DNA of 22,037 bases from JBNJEA01 sp051745395 (lineage in GTDB: Bacteria > Desulfobacterota > Desulfobacteria > Desulfobacterales > Desulfosalsimonadaceae): positions 1 through 22,037 of the forward strand of contig JBNJEA010000046.1 of the NCBI GenBank assembly GCA_051745395.1. Direction: 5' to 3'. This document shows, one piece after another, positions 15,781-22,037 of the stretch (position 1 is its first letter; each line of letters starts with the position of its first letter). The position numbers and the translations under genes were made by a program. The notes below the pieces were generated by a model, which was given only the letters and a program-made list of their open reading frames with translations, made no database searches and was not told the origin of the DNA.

Positions 15781-15810
15781 TCTCTAAGTCGGCAAGGCAG
15801 CCGTTGTCAA
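15781..15810 (-). promoter_or_regulatory. Candidate promoter for the GGDEF gene
   Basis: On the minus strand a perfect TTGACA (15810-15805) is followed after 18 bp by TAGAGA (15786-15781), a weak -10 match. The predicted transcription start would fall at about 15775, at the edge of the inverted repeat. The -35 box is persuasive; the -10 is not. Confidence 0.35.
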
Positions 15811-15896
15811 TCCATGAATTGGTTTTGGATCAATTTTTTTGATGCCGGCATGCTGACACGGAATGTGGGATAATGATAGTAAATTTTAACCACAGA

Positions 15897-15976
15897 TTAA
15901 ACTGCGAAAGTCGTAAAACACCCAAAAAATGAAGCCGGCGCGTTTTTTTGTGTATTGCGCGATTTTCGTAGTTTAA
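15897..15976. repeat. ~80-nt near-perfect hairpin, likely a dispersed palindromic element
   Basis: Arms 15897-15914 and 15959-15976 pair over 18 positions with three G-U pairs when read as RNA. Inside, ACAC/GTGT and six A-T pairs (15924-15929 with 15944-15949) extend the fold almost to a GC-rich loop containing GCCGGC. The element sits between the phosphomannomutase stop codon and the GGDEF promoter. It has no T run on either strand typical of a terminator. The flanking AACCACAGATTAAAC and CGAAA-rich arms resemble intergenic palindromes I recall from many bacterial genomes; this resemblance is from memory and not confirmed. Of the 299-bp gap between the two genes, the rest holds only the promoter and operator candidates. 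Confidence 0.6.
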
Positions 15977-16003
15977 AAAGGGATGACGGCTTCTTTATTT
16001 AAC

Positions 16004-17356
16004 TTACATGGACTGCTTGATTTCGGTGATCGTGTTTTCCACAAGCGCCCGGATTTCCTCCAGCCGGCTTTCGGAAAGGGCCTCAAATCGCATCACCAGC
16101 GCCGGCTGGGTATTCGATGCCCGCACCAGGCCCCAGCCGTCGTCAAATACGATGCGCACACCGTCGATGTCGATGACGCGATGGTTTTGCCGCAAAATAT
16201 CGGTGGCCTTTTCGACCAGGGCGAATTTTTTGTCGTCTGCGCAGTCCACCCGAAGTTCCGGGGTGCTGAAAGTCGGCGGTACATCGGCGAGCAGGGCTTC
16301 GATGCTTTTGCCGGTGGTCGACAGGATCTCCAGCAGCCGGCAGCCGGCGTAGACGGCATCGTCGTAGCCGAGGTAGCGGTCGGAAAAAAACATGTGCCCG
16401 CTCATCTCCCCGGCAAGATCGGCATTTTCCTGCTTCATCTTCTCCTTGATCAGCGAATGGCCGGTTTTCCACATCACGGCCCGGCCGCCGCGGGCCTCGA
16501 TATCGTCGTACATGGTCTTGGAGCACTTGACCTCGGAGATAAACGTCGCCCCGGGCTTGCGGGAAAGGATTTCGCGGGCGAAAATGATCATGAGCTGGTC
16601 GCCGTAGATGATGCGGCCCCTGTCGTCGACGACCCCGATGCGGTCGCCGTCGCCGTCGAATCCGATGCCTAGGTCCAGGTGGTTGTCCTTGACCAGTGCG
16701 ATGAGGTCTTTGAGGTTTTTGCCCACCGTGGGATCGGCTTCGTGATTGGGAAACCGGCCGTCCATGTCGCAGTAAAGATCATGGACCTCGCAGTTCAATC
16801 GCTTGAAGATCGGCACGGCTACCGGCCCGGCCGTGCCGTTGCCCGCATCCACGCCGACCCGGATGGGACGTTCGATGGTCACATTTTCAATAACGTAAGT
16901 CTGGTAAGGGGTCAGGGCATCGCCGTTTTCCAGGGTGCCGTCTCCGGAGACGAAATCACCGCTTTCGGCGATTTCGCGGATGGCCTGAATGGCTTGACCG
17001 TGGACCGAGTCCAGCCCCTTGCAGATTTTAAACCCGTTGTATTCCGGCGGATTGTGGCTGGCCGTAATCATGACGCCGCCTTCGGCTTCGAGATGGTAGA
17101 TGGAAAAATAGAGTACCGGCGTGGGGCAGACGCCGATGTTGATCACCCGGCAGCCGGTGGCAAGCAGCCCGGCCATGAGTTTTTCGGCATACCGGTCCGA
17201 GGTCAGCCGGCAGTCCCGGCCCATGGTCAGCTTCTGCGCCCCCTGGCGGACGAGGTAGGTGCCGATGGCCCGGCCCAGGCGTTCGACGTCGTCTTCGGTG
17301 AGGTCCTTGCCGGCAATACCGCGGATGTCGTATTCCCTGAAAATTTCCGGATTCAT
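16004..17356 (-). CDS. algC: Phosphomannomutase/phosphoglucomutase
   Basis: It interconverts hexose 1- and 6-phosphates, supplying sugar nucleotides for polysaccharide and lipopolysaccharide synthesis. The 450-residue protein has the four-domain phosphohexomutase layout. The active-site serine is Ser100 in TASHNPPEYNGFK. The metal loop is GFDGDGDRIG, the sugar-binding loop GEMSGHMFF, and the phosphate-binding loop RASNTQPALVMRFEA. It fits the dual-specificity AlgC/ManB group, but substrate choice cannot be fixed from sequence; the symbol is by resemblance. The ATG at 17356 follows AGGAGG with six bases between. rtcB ends 40 bp upstream on the same strand, so the gene may share its transcript. 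Further polysaccharide genes are absent here. Confidence 0.94.
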   Translation of the reverse strand: MNPEIFREYDIRGIAGKDLTEDDVERLGRAIGTYLVRQGAQKLTMGRDCRLTSDRYAEKLMAGLLATGCRVINIGVCPTPVLYFSIYHLEAEGGVMITASHNPPEYNGFKICKGLDSVHGQAIQAIREIAESGDFVSGDGTLENGDALTPYQTYVIENVTIERPIRVGVDAGNGTAGPVAVPIFKRLNCEVHDLYCDMDGRFPNHEADPTVGKNLKDLIALVKDNHLDLGIGFDGDGDRIGVVDDRGRIIYGDQLMIIFAREILSRKPGATFISEVKCSKTMYDDIEARGGRAVMWKTGHSLIKEKMKQENADLAGEMSGHMFFSDRYLGYDDAVYAGCRLLEILSTTGKSIEALLADVPPTFSTPELRVDCADDKKFALVEKATDILRQNHRVIDIDGVRIVFDDGWGLVRASNTQPALVMRFEALSESRLEEIRALVENTITEIKQSM

Positions 17357-17396
17357 TGTGTGCCTCCTGCTTGCGATCCAGTAGTTGAAATAATGG

Positions 17397-18827
17397 TTAG
17401 CCCTTTACAACCGCAATGGGCCGCAGTTTGGCCACCTTCTTCGAAATCCCGGAGCCGTGGACCACGTCGACGACTTGGCTGACGTTCTTGTAGGCATCCG
17501 GCATTTCCTCGGCCATGGTGGATTTGCCCGTGGAGCGGACGAAAATCCCCTTTTTTTCAAGCTCTTCTCTGAGCTGGCGGCCCTTGGCGGCTTTTTTGGC
17601 CGCCTTGCGGCTCAACACCCGGCCGGCGCCGTGGCAGGTGGAGCCGAAGGTTTCGGTCATGGCCGTCTGCGTGCCGGCCAGCACATAGGAGGCCGTGCCC
17701 ATATCCCCGGGAATCAGGATAGGCTGGCCGGTGGCCTTGTAGGCATCGCAGAGGGCGGAATGTCCGGGGGCAAGCGCCCGGGTGGCGCCTTTGCGGTGGA
17801 CGCAGACCGGCCGCCGTCCCCCGGCGATGTCGTGATGCTCGATTCTGGCGATATTGTGGCAGACATCGTAGACCATGCGCATGCCGAGATCGCGCGGGCT
17901 GATGCGAAAGGTCCGCATGAAGATGTCCCGGGCGTTGTGGAGCAGCACCTGGCGGTTGGCCCATGCGAAATTGGCCGCACAGGCCATGGCGTTGTAGTAG
18001 GCGGTGCCGTCGGGCGAGTGGATCGGCGTGCAGGCCAGCTGCCGGTCGGGCAGTTCAAAATCCCGCTTGCTTTGTTTGGCCATCTTCGCCAGGTAGTCGT
18101 CGCAGATTTGATGGCCCAGGCCGCGCGAGCCGGTGTGCAGCAGCATGGTGACCATGCCTTCGGCCAGGCCGAATACATCGGCGGCGGCCGGGTCGTAGAC
18201 GGCTTCCACCACGCCGATTTCAATGAAGTGGTTGCCCGAGCCCAGGGTGCCCAGCTGGGGCTTGCCGCGATCTGTGGCCCGGTCGCTGACGGCCCTGGGG
18301 TCGGCGTTGGGCATACATCCCCCGTCTTCGGTCAATTCGGCATCGGAGGCCTCGCCGTATCCCCGGTCGATGACCCAGGGGCTGCCCTGTTTCAACACCT
18401 TTTTCAGGTCCGCGGCAGACAGCTTGAGCGTCCCCTTAACCCCCACCCCGGAGGGGATGTCTCGCTGCAGGTGGGTCACCAGGGCTTCCAGCTTCGGGCG
18501 AACCGCCTCGAAGGTCAAATTTGTGGCCGCCAGGCGGACGCCGCAGTTGATGTCGTAGCCGACCCCGCCCGGCGAGATCACGCCTTCGTCGCAGTCGAAG
18601 GCGGCCACGCCCCCGATGGGAAAGCCGTAACCCCAGTGCATGTCCGGCATGGCCATGGCGGCGTTGACAATACCCGGCAATTGGGCGACGTTGACCAGCT
18701 GCTTGAATGTTTCATCCTTTTTGACCGCTTCAATCATCGCCGGACTGGAGTAAATCCGGGCCGGCACCAGCATGGCGCCGGTTTTTTTGATTTCCCAGCG
18801 GTATTGATCAATCTGTATAAGTTCCAT
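17397..18827 (-). CDS. rtcB: RtcB RNA-splicing ligase
   Basis: RtcB joins RNA 2',3'-cyclic phosphate or 3'-phosphate ends to 5'-hydroxyl ends using GTP and Mn2+. The 476-residue protein is full length and uninterrupted by an intein. Metal ligands are visible at Asp92 and Cys95 (YDINCGVR), His200 (GSGNHFIEI), His231 (HTGSRGLGHQ) and His324 (CHNIARIEHH). The nucleophilic histidine that takes up GMP is His399 in STCHGAGR. The spacing closely follows the characterised Pyrococcus enzyme. The archease gene starts upstream and ends 14 bp before rtcB, which supports a working pair because archease promotes RtcB guanylylation. No rtcA or rtcR gene is in the window, so regulation by the sigma-54 RtcR system is not indicated here. 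Confidence 0.97.
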   Translation of the reverse strand: MELIQIDQYRWEIKKTGAMLVPARIYSSPAMIEAVKKDETFKQLVNVAQLPGIVNAAMAMPDMHWGYGFPIGGVAAFDCDEGVISPGGVGYDINCGVRLAATNLTFEAVRPKLEALVTHLQRDIPSGVGVKGTLKLSAADLKKVLKQGSPWVIDRGYGEASDAELTEDGGCMPNADPRAVSDRATDRGKPQLGTLGSGNHFIEIGVVEAVYDPAAADVFGLAEGMVTMLLHTGSRGLGHQICDDYLAKMAKQSKRDFELPDRQLACTPIHSPDGTAYYNAMACAANFAWANRQVLLHNARDIFMRTFRISPRDLGMRMVYDVCHNIARIEHHDIAGGRRPVCVHRKGATRALAPGHSALCDAYKATGQPILIPGDMGTASYVLAGTQTAMTETFGSTCHGAGRVLSRKAAKKAAKGRQLREELEKKGIFVRSTGKSTMAEEMPDAYKNVSQVVDVVHGSGISKKVAKLRPIAVVKG

Positions 18828-18841
18828 AAGTGTCTATACTT

Positions 18842-19255
18842 TTAAATATCGAATATAATGGTGGCCGCCCACCCCTCGGTCACCGGTTCGACCTCGGCAC
18901 CGGAATAGGTCACGGCCTTGATTTCAGTATCAATGTCGTGTTTTTGGGGATCATAGGGTTCCCCGCCCGCCTGTCCGGCCACATGCCGGTCGTCGAAATC
19001 GTCGATCCGGACGTCTTTGATCAAAAGGCCCTTGCCCGCAAACAGAAACAGCAGTTCGCGCAACCAGTTGATCAGCAGATCCGTCCGGTCGATGCCGTCG
19101 ACGGCGACGGTTTCCACATGCTTTGCCGAAACGTTGCGGGTATCGGTGATCTGTTCAAACATGGCCCGGGCTGCTTCGGCAAAAAGCCCCGGCAGGTCCG
19201 GCGCCCAGGCCCGGATGCCGGTATCGGCCGTATGGTCGATGACCGTGTAGGGCAT
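18842..19255 (-). CDS. Archease, RtcB activator
   Basis: Archease speeds guanylylation of RtcB, allows multiple turnover and widens nucleotide use. The 137-residue protein shows the family N-terminus VIDHTADTGIRAWAPDLPGLF, with the acidic and histidine residues (Asp7, His8, Asp11) of the metal site, a central RTDLLINWLRELLFLF helix, and the terminal acidic segment ATIIFDI. The ATG overlaps the stop codon of the upstream moeA-PBP gene by one base (TGATG), a sign of translational coupling. rtcB follows 14 bp downstream. The pairing with rtcB makes the assignment firm. Confidence 0.95.
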   Translation of the reverse strand: MPYTVIDHTADTGIRAWAPDLPGLFAEAARAMFEQITDTRNVSAKHVETVAVDGIDRTDLLINWLRELLFLFAGKGLLIKDVRIDDFDDRHVAGQAGGEPYDPQKHDIDTEIKAVTYSGAEVEPVTEGWAATIIFDI

Positions 19256-21195
19256 CAGGTGTTTTTCCAGATAAGTTTTCCCGTATTTTCGATATGATAT
19301 CCGCCGAGGGCGCAGACCCGTTCGGCAAATTCAGTCGAGGCGATGATGTCATAGAGCAAATGCAGGCGGTCTGTTTCCGCAAAGGCCTCCGGGATTACCA
19401 GGTCGTAGGATTCGGTGGCAACGGGAATAAAATCCAGGTCCAGCGCCTTGGCCGCCGCATGAATTCCCAGCCCCGCATCGGCAGCATGCCCCAGTACGGA
19501 GACGGCAACCGCCATATGGGTGAATTCTTCATTTTCATACCCGGAAATCGCCGCCGGATCAAGCCCCATCTGCTGCAGGTGGTAATCGAGCAAAATCCGG
19601 GTGCCGGCGCCGCCCTGCCGGTTGATGAAGGCGACGTCATCGCGGGTCAGATCCCCGATGCCGGAAATGTTTTTCGGGTTGCCCGGCAGCACGATCAAGC
19701 CCTGGTCGCGCTCCACCAGGCGGATGACGCGCACCGGGATGTCGGGCAGGTATTTTTTGATATAGGAGATGTTGTAGCTGCCGTCATCGGTGTCGAGCAG
19801 GTGGGCGCCCGCGAAATGGCAGAGATCTTTCTTGATGGCCATGAGCCCGCCCATGCTGCCCACGTGGCTCGACGACAGCGAAAACCGGGTGCTTTGGGCC
19901 TGCACCATGTCGGCGAGCACGTCGATGGTGTTGTCGTGGCTGCCCACGGCCACGATGGTGTCTTCCACGGCCCGGCGGGTTTTGATCAGCCGGGTGGAAA
20001 CGGGGTCGCCTTCCTGGACGCCTTCGCTGTCGGCGGGGATGCGGATAATGCCGTCGGCCTCGGTGATGCTGGTGATGGTGCCCGCCCCCCGGGGCAGCGG
20101 GGTGGCCACGAACCGGTCGTCGACGCGGCCGAGTTTGACCCGCACGAATTCGTCCATGCCGAGCTTGGAGGCCAGTTTCTTGGTCGGGCAGGCCGGAATT
20201 GTTTCCTCCTCGGGTTCAGGTTGGTGCAGCATGGCGGAAATCAACGGACGGACGAACTGCTCGAAGGCAATGATGGCCGATACCGGGTAGCCGGGGATGC
20301 CAAAGGCCGGCTTTTTCTGGACTTCGCCGATCACCGTGGGCTTTCCGGGCATGATGGTCACACCGTGGACATGGACCTGACCGATCGCCTCGATGACGCC
20401 GCGGGCGTAGTCCTGGCTGCCGGCAGACGAGCCGCCGATGACCAGGATGATGTCGAAATCGCCGGCGGCCGCATCGGAAACCGTTTTCCGGATCGCGGCC
20501 ATATCATCGGCCACGATATCGTGGTGCACGTAGCCGGCGCCGGCGGCTTCGGCCATTTGGCCGAGCACATAGGCGTTGGACTCGATGACCTGTCCGGGTG
20601 CCAGGCGTTCGGGGTCGGCCTGATCCGGCGGCATCAGCTCGGATCCGGTGGGCAAAATCAGCAGTTTCGGTCGTTTTAAGACCGCAACTTCGAAGATGCC
20701 GCCAGCCAGAAGCGCCCCCACGCAGTAGGGGGTTACCTTGTGGTGCCGGGCAAACAGCAGTTCGGTGGCCACGATGTCTTCGCCCATCCGGCGCACGTTT
20801 TGCCAGGGAAACACCGGCGCTTCGATTTCCACCCGCCGGTCGTCTATCATCTGGACATGTTCGATCATGATCACGGCGTCGGTGGTCTCCGGCATGACGT
20901 GGCCGGTGTTGACGGCAAAAGCGTTTTCGCCCAGTTTAATGGTCTTGGGCCGGGATTCACTGGCGCCGAAGGTGGCCGCCGCGGAAACCGCGATGCCGTC
21001 CATGGCCGCGGCGTGAAAATTCGGCGAGGACAGTTTCGCATAGACGGGCTCGGCCAGCACGCGGCCCACCGCCTGTGCCGCCGGGACCGTTTCGGTTGCC
21101 AGGCGGGTGCCGATATCGGCGAATGCTTCGAACAACTGCGCTTTCGCCGCGGAAAGGGACTGCATTTTTAAATATATATTTCGATTGTCCGTCAT
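19255..21195 (-). CDS. MoeA-family molybdenum cofactor protein with C-terminal substrate-binding-like domain
   Basis: The first ~400 residues are MoeA-like and probably act in inserting molybdate or tungstate into adenylylated molybdopterin. MoeA marks include NFHAAAMDGIAV with Asp66, STGSEL-like PTGSEL (182-187), GGSSAGSQDYARG (254-266) with Asp262, and the PGKPTV and GIPGYPVSA motifs. From about residue 405 to 646 a second domain follows that resembles the PBP-like, LysR-substrate-binding-related domain found fused to MoeA or MopR-type regulators; its marker is FINRQGGAGTRILLDYHL (523-540). It may bind an oxyanion or a cofactor ligand. The ATG at 21195 is the first reasonable start, with only a weak GGA upstream. 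It follows another moeA by 62 bp, and the archease gene overlaps its stop. It is expected in the cytoplasm. Confidence 0.93.
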   Translation of the reverse strand: MTDNRNIYLKMQSLSAAKAQLFEAFADIGTRLATETVPAAQAVGRVLAEPVYAKLSSPNFHAAAMDGIAVSAAATFGASESRPKTIKLGENAFAVNTGHVMPETTDAVIMIEHVQMIDDRRVEIEAPVFPWQNVRRMGEDIVATELLFARHHKVTPYCVGALLAGGIFEVAVLKRPKLLILPTGSELMPPDQADPERLAPGQVIESNAYVLGQMAEAAGAGYVHHDIVADDMAAIRKTVSDAAAGDFDIILVIGGSSAGSQDYARGVIEAIGQVHVHGVTIMPGKPTVIGEVQKKPAFGIPGYPVSAIIAFEQFVRPLISAMLHQPEPEEETIPACPTKKLASKLGMDEFVRVKLGRVDDRFVATPLPRGAGTITSITEADGIIRIPADSEGVQEGDPVSTRLIKTRRAVEDTIVAVGSHDNTIDVLADMVQAQSTRFSLSSSHVGSMGGLMAIKKDLCHFAGAHLLDTDDGSYNISYIKKYLPDIPVRVIRLVERDQGLIVLPGNPKNISGIGDLTRDDVAFINRQGGAGTRILLDYHLQQMGLDPAAISGYENEEFTHMAVAVSVLGHAADAGLGIHAAAKALDLDFIPVATESYDLVIPEAFAETDRLHLLYDIIASTEFAERVCALGGYHIENTGKLIWKNT

Positions 21196-21257
21196 TTGTA
21201 TGTTCCAGTCGGTCGATGTGGTTTTTGTGCAAGAAACGGTTCGGCGGTCCAGATCGC

Positions 21258-22037
21258 TTAAAACGGGATAACCGCCACCGGTGCGCCTTTTTCCAGTCCC
21301 TCGGTGTTCATGTCGATTTCAATCAGGCCGTCGGCTTCGACCATGGGCCGGATGAGACCCGAAGGCCCTAAAATCGGTTTTGCCTGAAAGCCGTCGGCCG
21401 ATTCGGTCAGCCGGACCCGCACGTAGTCCACCCGCCCCTGGGCCGAGGAAACGTTGCGGGTTAACACGGCGGAAACCGAATAGGGACGCTTTAAACATAA
21501 TGCACGCCCCCCGATATGTCGAATAAAGGGGGTGACAAAGATTTGGAAGACCACCATGGCCGATGCCACGTGGCCGGGAAGGCCCCAGAAGGCTTTGCCG
21601 GCCGCCGAGGCCAGGATGGTGGGTTTCCCCGGCCGGATCGGAATGCCGTGAACCAGGATTTCAGAATCGGGCAGGACGTTGATCACGTCAATGGTCAGAT
21701 CCCGAGTGCCCACGGAGCTGCCCCCGGAGATTATCACCATGTCGCAGGCATCTAAAGCATTTTGGGCCGCGGCACTCAGTTCGTCAAAGCGGTCGGCGAT
21801 TATGCCGACGGGCCATGGCACGCCGCCGGCCTCGGTGATCAGGCCCGAAAGGGTATAGGTGTTGACATCCCGGATCTGGCCCGTGGCCGGCTTCTGTTCG
21901 GCGGCCACGAGTTCATCTCCGGTCGAGATGATGCCGACGACCGGTTTTTTGTAGACCCGGACCGCGGTTCGGCCCACTGCGGCCAGCAGCCCGGCTTCCT
22001 GGGGCCGGATGAGAGTGCCGGCTTCAATGACCGTCCG
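21258..22037 (-). CDS. moeA: MoeA molybdopterin molybdenumtransferase (5' end cut by the window)
   Basis: This is the C-terminal part of a second MoeA, which ligates molybdate or tungstate to the cofactor. The open frame runs to the right edge, so the N-terminal ~140-160 residues lie outside the window and the true start is unseen. A GTG at 21977 is internal, because residues encoded upstream of it (IEAGTLIRPQEAGLLAA) match the MoeA domain that precedes the catalytic region. Visible motifs are VVGIISTGDELV, VIISGGSSVGTRDLT, IRPGKPTILA and WGLPGHVASAMVVF. The C-terminal MoeA domain IV completes the protein, with no extra domain, unlike its downstream neighbour. The two moeA-type genes are 62 bp apart and probably co-transcribed. 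Confidence 0.94.
   Translation of the reverse strand, partial: RTVIEAGTLIRPQEAGLLAAVGRTAVRVYKKPVVGIISTGDELVAAEQKPATGQIRDVNTYTLSGLITEAGGVPWPVGIIADRFDELSAAAQNALDACDMVIISGGSSVGTRDLTIDVINVLPDSEILVHGIPIRPGKPTILASAAGKAFWGLPGHVASAMVVFQIFVTPFIRHIGGRALCLKRPYSVSAVLTRNVSSAQGRVDYVRVRLTESADGFQAKPILGPSGLIRPMVEADGLIEIDMNTEGLEKGAPVAVIPF

Noticed and set aside
15801..15842. Plus-strand terminator suggested by the T run at 15834-15840
   Set aside because: The preceding ATCC/GGAT pairing is too short and no plus-strand gene ends nearby.
17457..18845. Long plus-strand open frame (462 codons) opposite rtcB
   Set aside because: It is the antisense shadow of a fully recognisable RtcB; the translation is glycine- and histidine-rich with no domain, as expected from GC-rich third positions.
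19294..20679. Long plus-strand open frame (461 codons) opposite the moeA-PBP gene
   Set aside because: Antisense to a clear MoeA-family gene, with no recognisable motif and low-complexity composition.
1..22037. Mobile element, CRISPR, phage or defence system
   Set aside because: No transposase, integrase, spaced direct repeats, toxin-antitoxin or nuclease genes are visible; apart from one unrecognised protein and one DUF-family protein, every coding region matches a metabolic, translation, envelope or signalling family.

Overview
The window looks like ordinary chromosomal backbone from a sulfate-reducing or related anaerobe of the Desulfobacterota (former Deltaproteobacteria; Desulfobacteria such as the Desulfosarcina/Desulfococcus group are the best fit). 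The evidence is a deltaproteobacterial-style RnfB carrying a fused NADPH-oxidoreductase module, a CarD/CdnL transcription factor, a small DUF1844 protein, a MoeA with a C-terminal periplasmic-binding-protein-like domain, an archease/RtcB pair, and moderately GC-rich coding sequence. The taxonomy is inferred from gene content, not from a marker-gene comparison.

Layout. Positions 1-2778 (+) hold the 3' end of an rnf operon: rnfA and an unusually long rnfB. Positions 2779-3105 are non-coding and contain several hairpins ending in a strong intrinsic terminator. An unrecognised coiled-coil protein follows (3106-3717, +). From 3788 to the right edge every protein gene and the one tRNA lie on the minus strand. 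Read in the direction of transcription (right to left) they are: moeA (cut by the window edge), moeA-PBP fusion, archease, rtcB, phosphomannomutase/phosphoglucomutase, a membrane GGDEF diguanylate cyclase, serA, a DUF1844 gene, a Do-family serine protease, [terminator], ispE, tRNA-Gln(TTG), prs, rplY/ctc, pth, hppA, [terminator], carD, rluD.

The genes fall into a few themes. Energy conservation is represented by Rnf (ferredoxin:NAD+ ion pump) and a membrane pyrophosphatase whose signature residues predict a K+-independent H+ pump. ispE-tRNA-prs-rplY-pth is a biosynthesis and translation cluster around isoprenoid precursor, PRPP, ribosomal protein L25 and peptidyl-tRNA recycling. Two MoeA-family proteins point to molybdenum or tungsten cofactor insertion, and the second is translationally coupled to archease-rtcB (RNA ligation and repair). 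The Do protease and the diguanylate cyclase cover envelope quality control and c-di-GMP signalling.

I found no mobile element, CRISPR array, phage gene or defence system, and no convincing wholly new system. The places most worth a second look are the RnfB/NADPH-oxidoreductase fusion, the structured intergenic region 2779-3024, an ~80-nt near-perfect hairpin at 15897-15976, the inverted repeat at the predicted start of the GGDEF transcript, and the unrecognised 203-residue protein.
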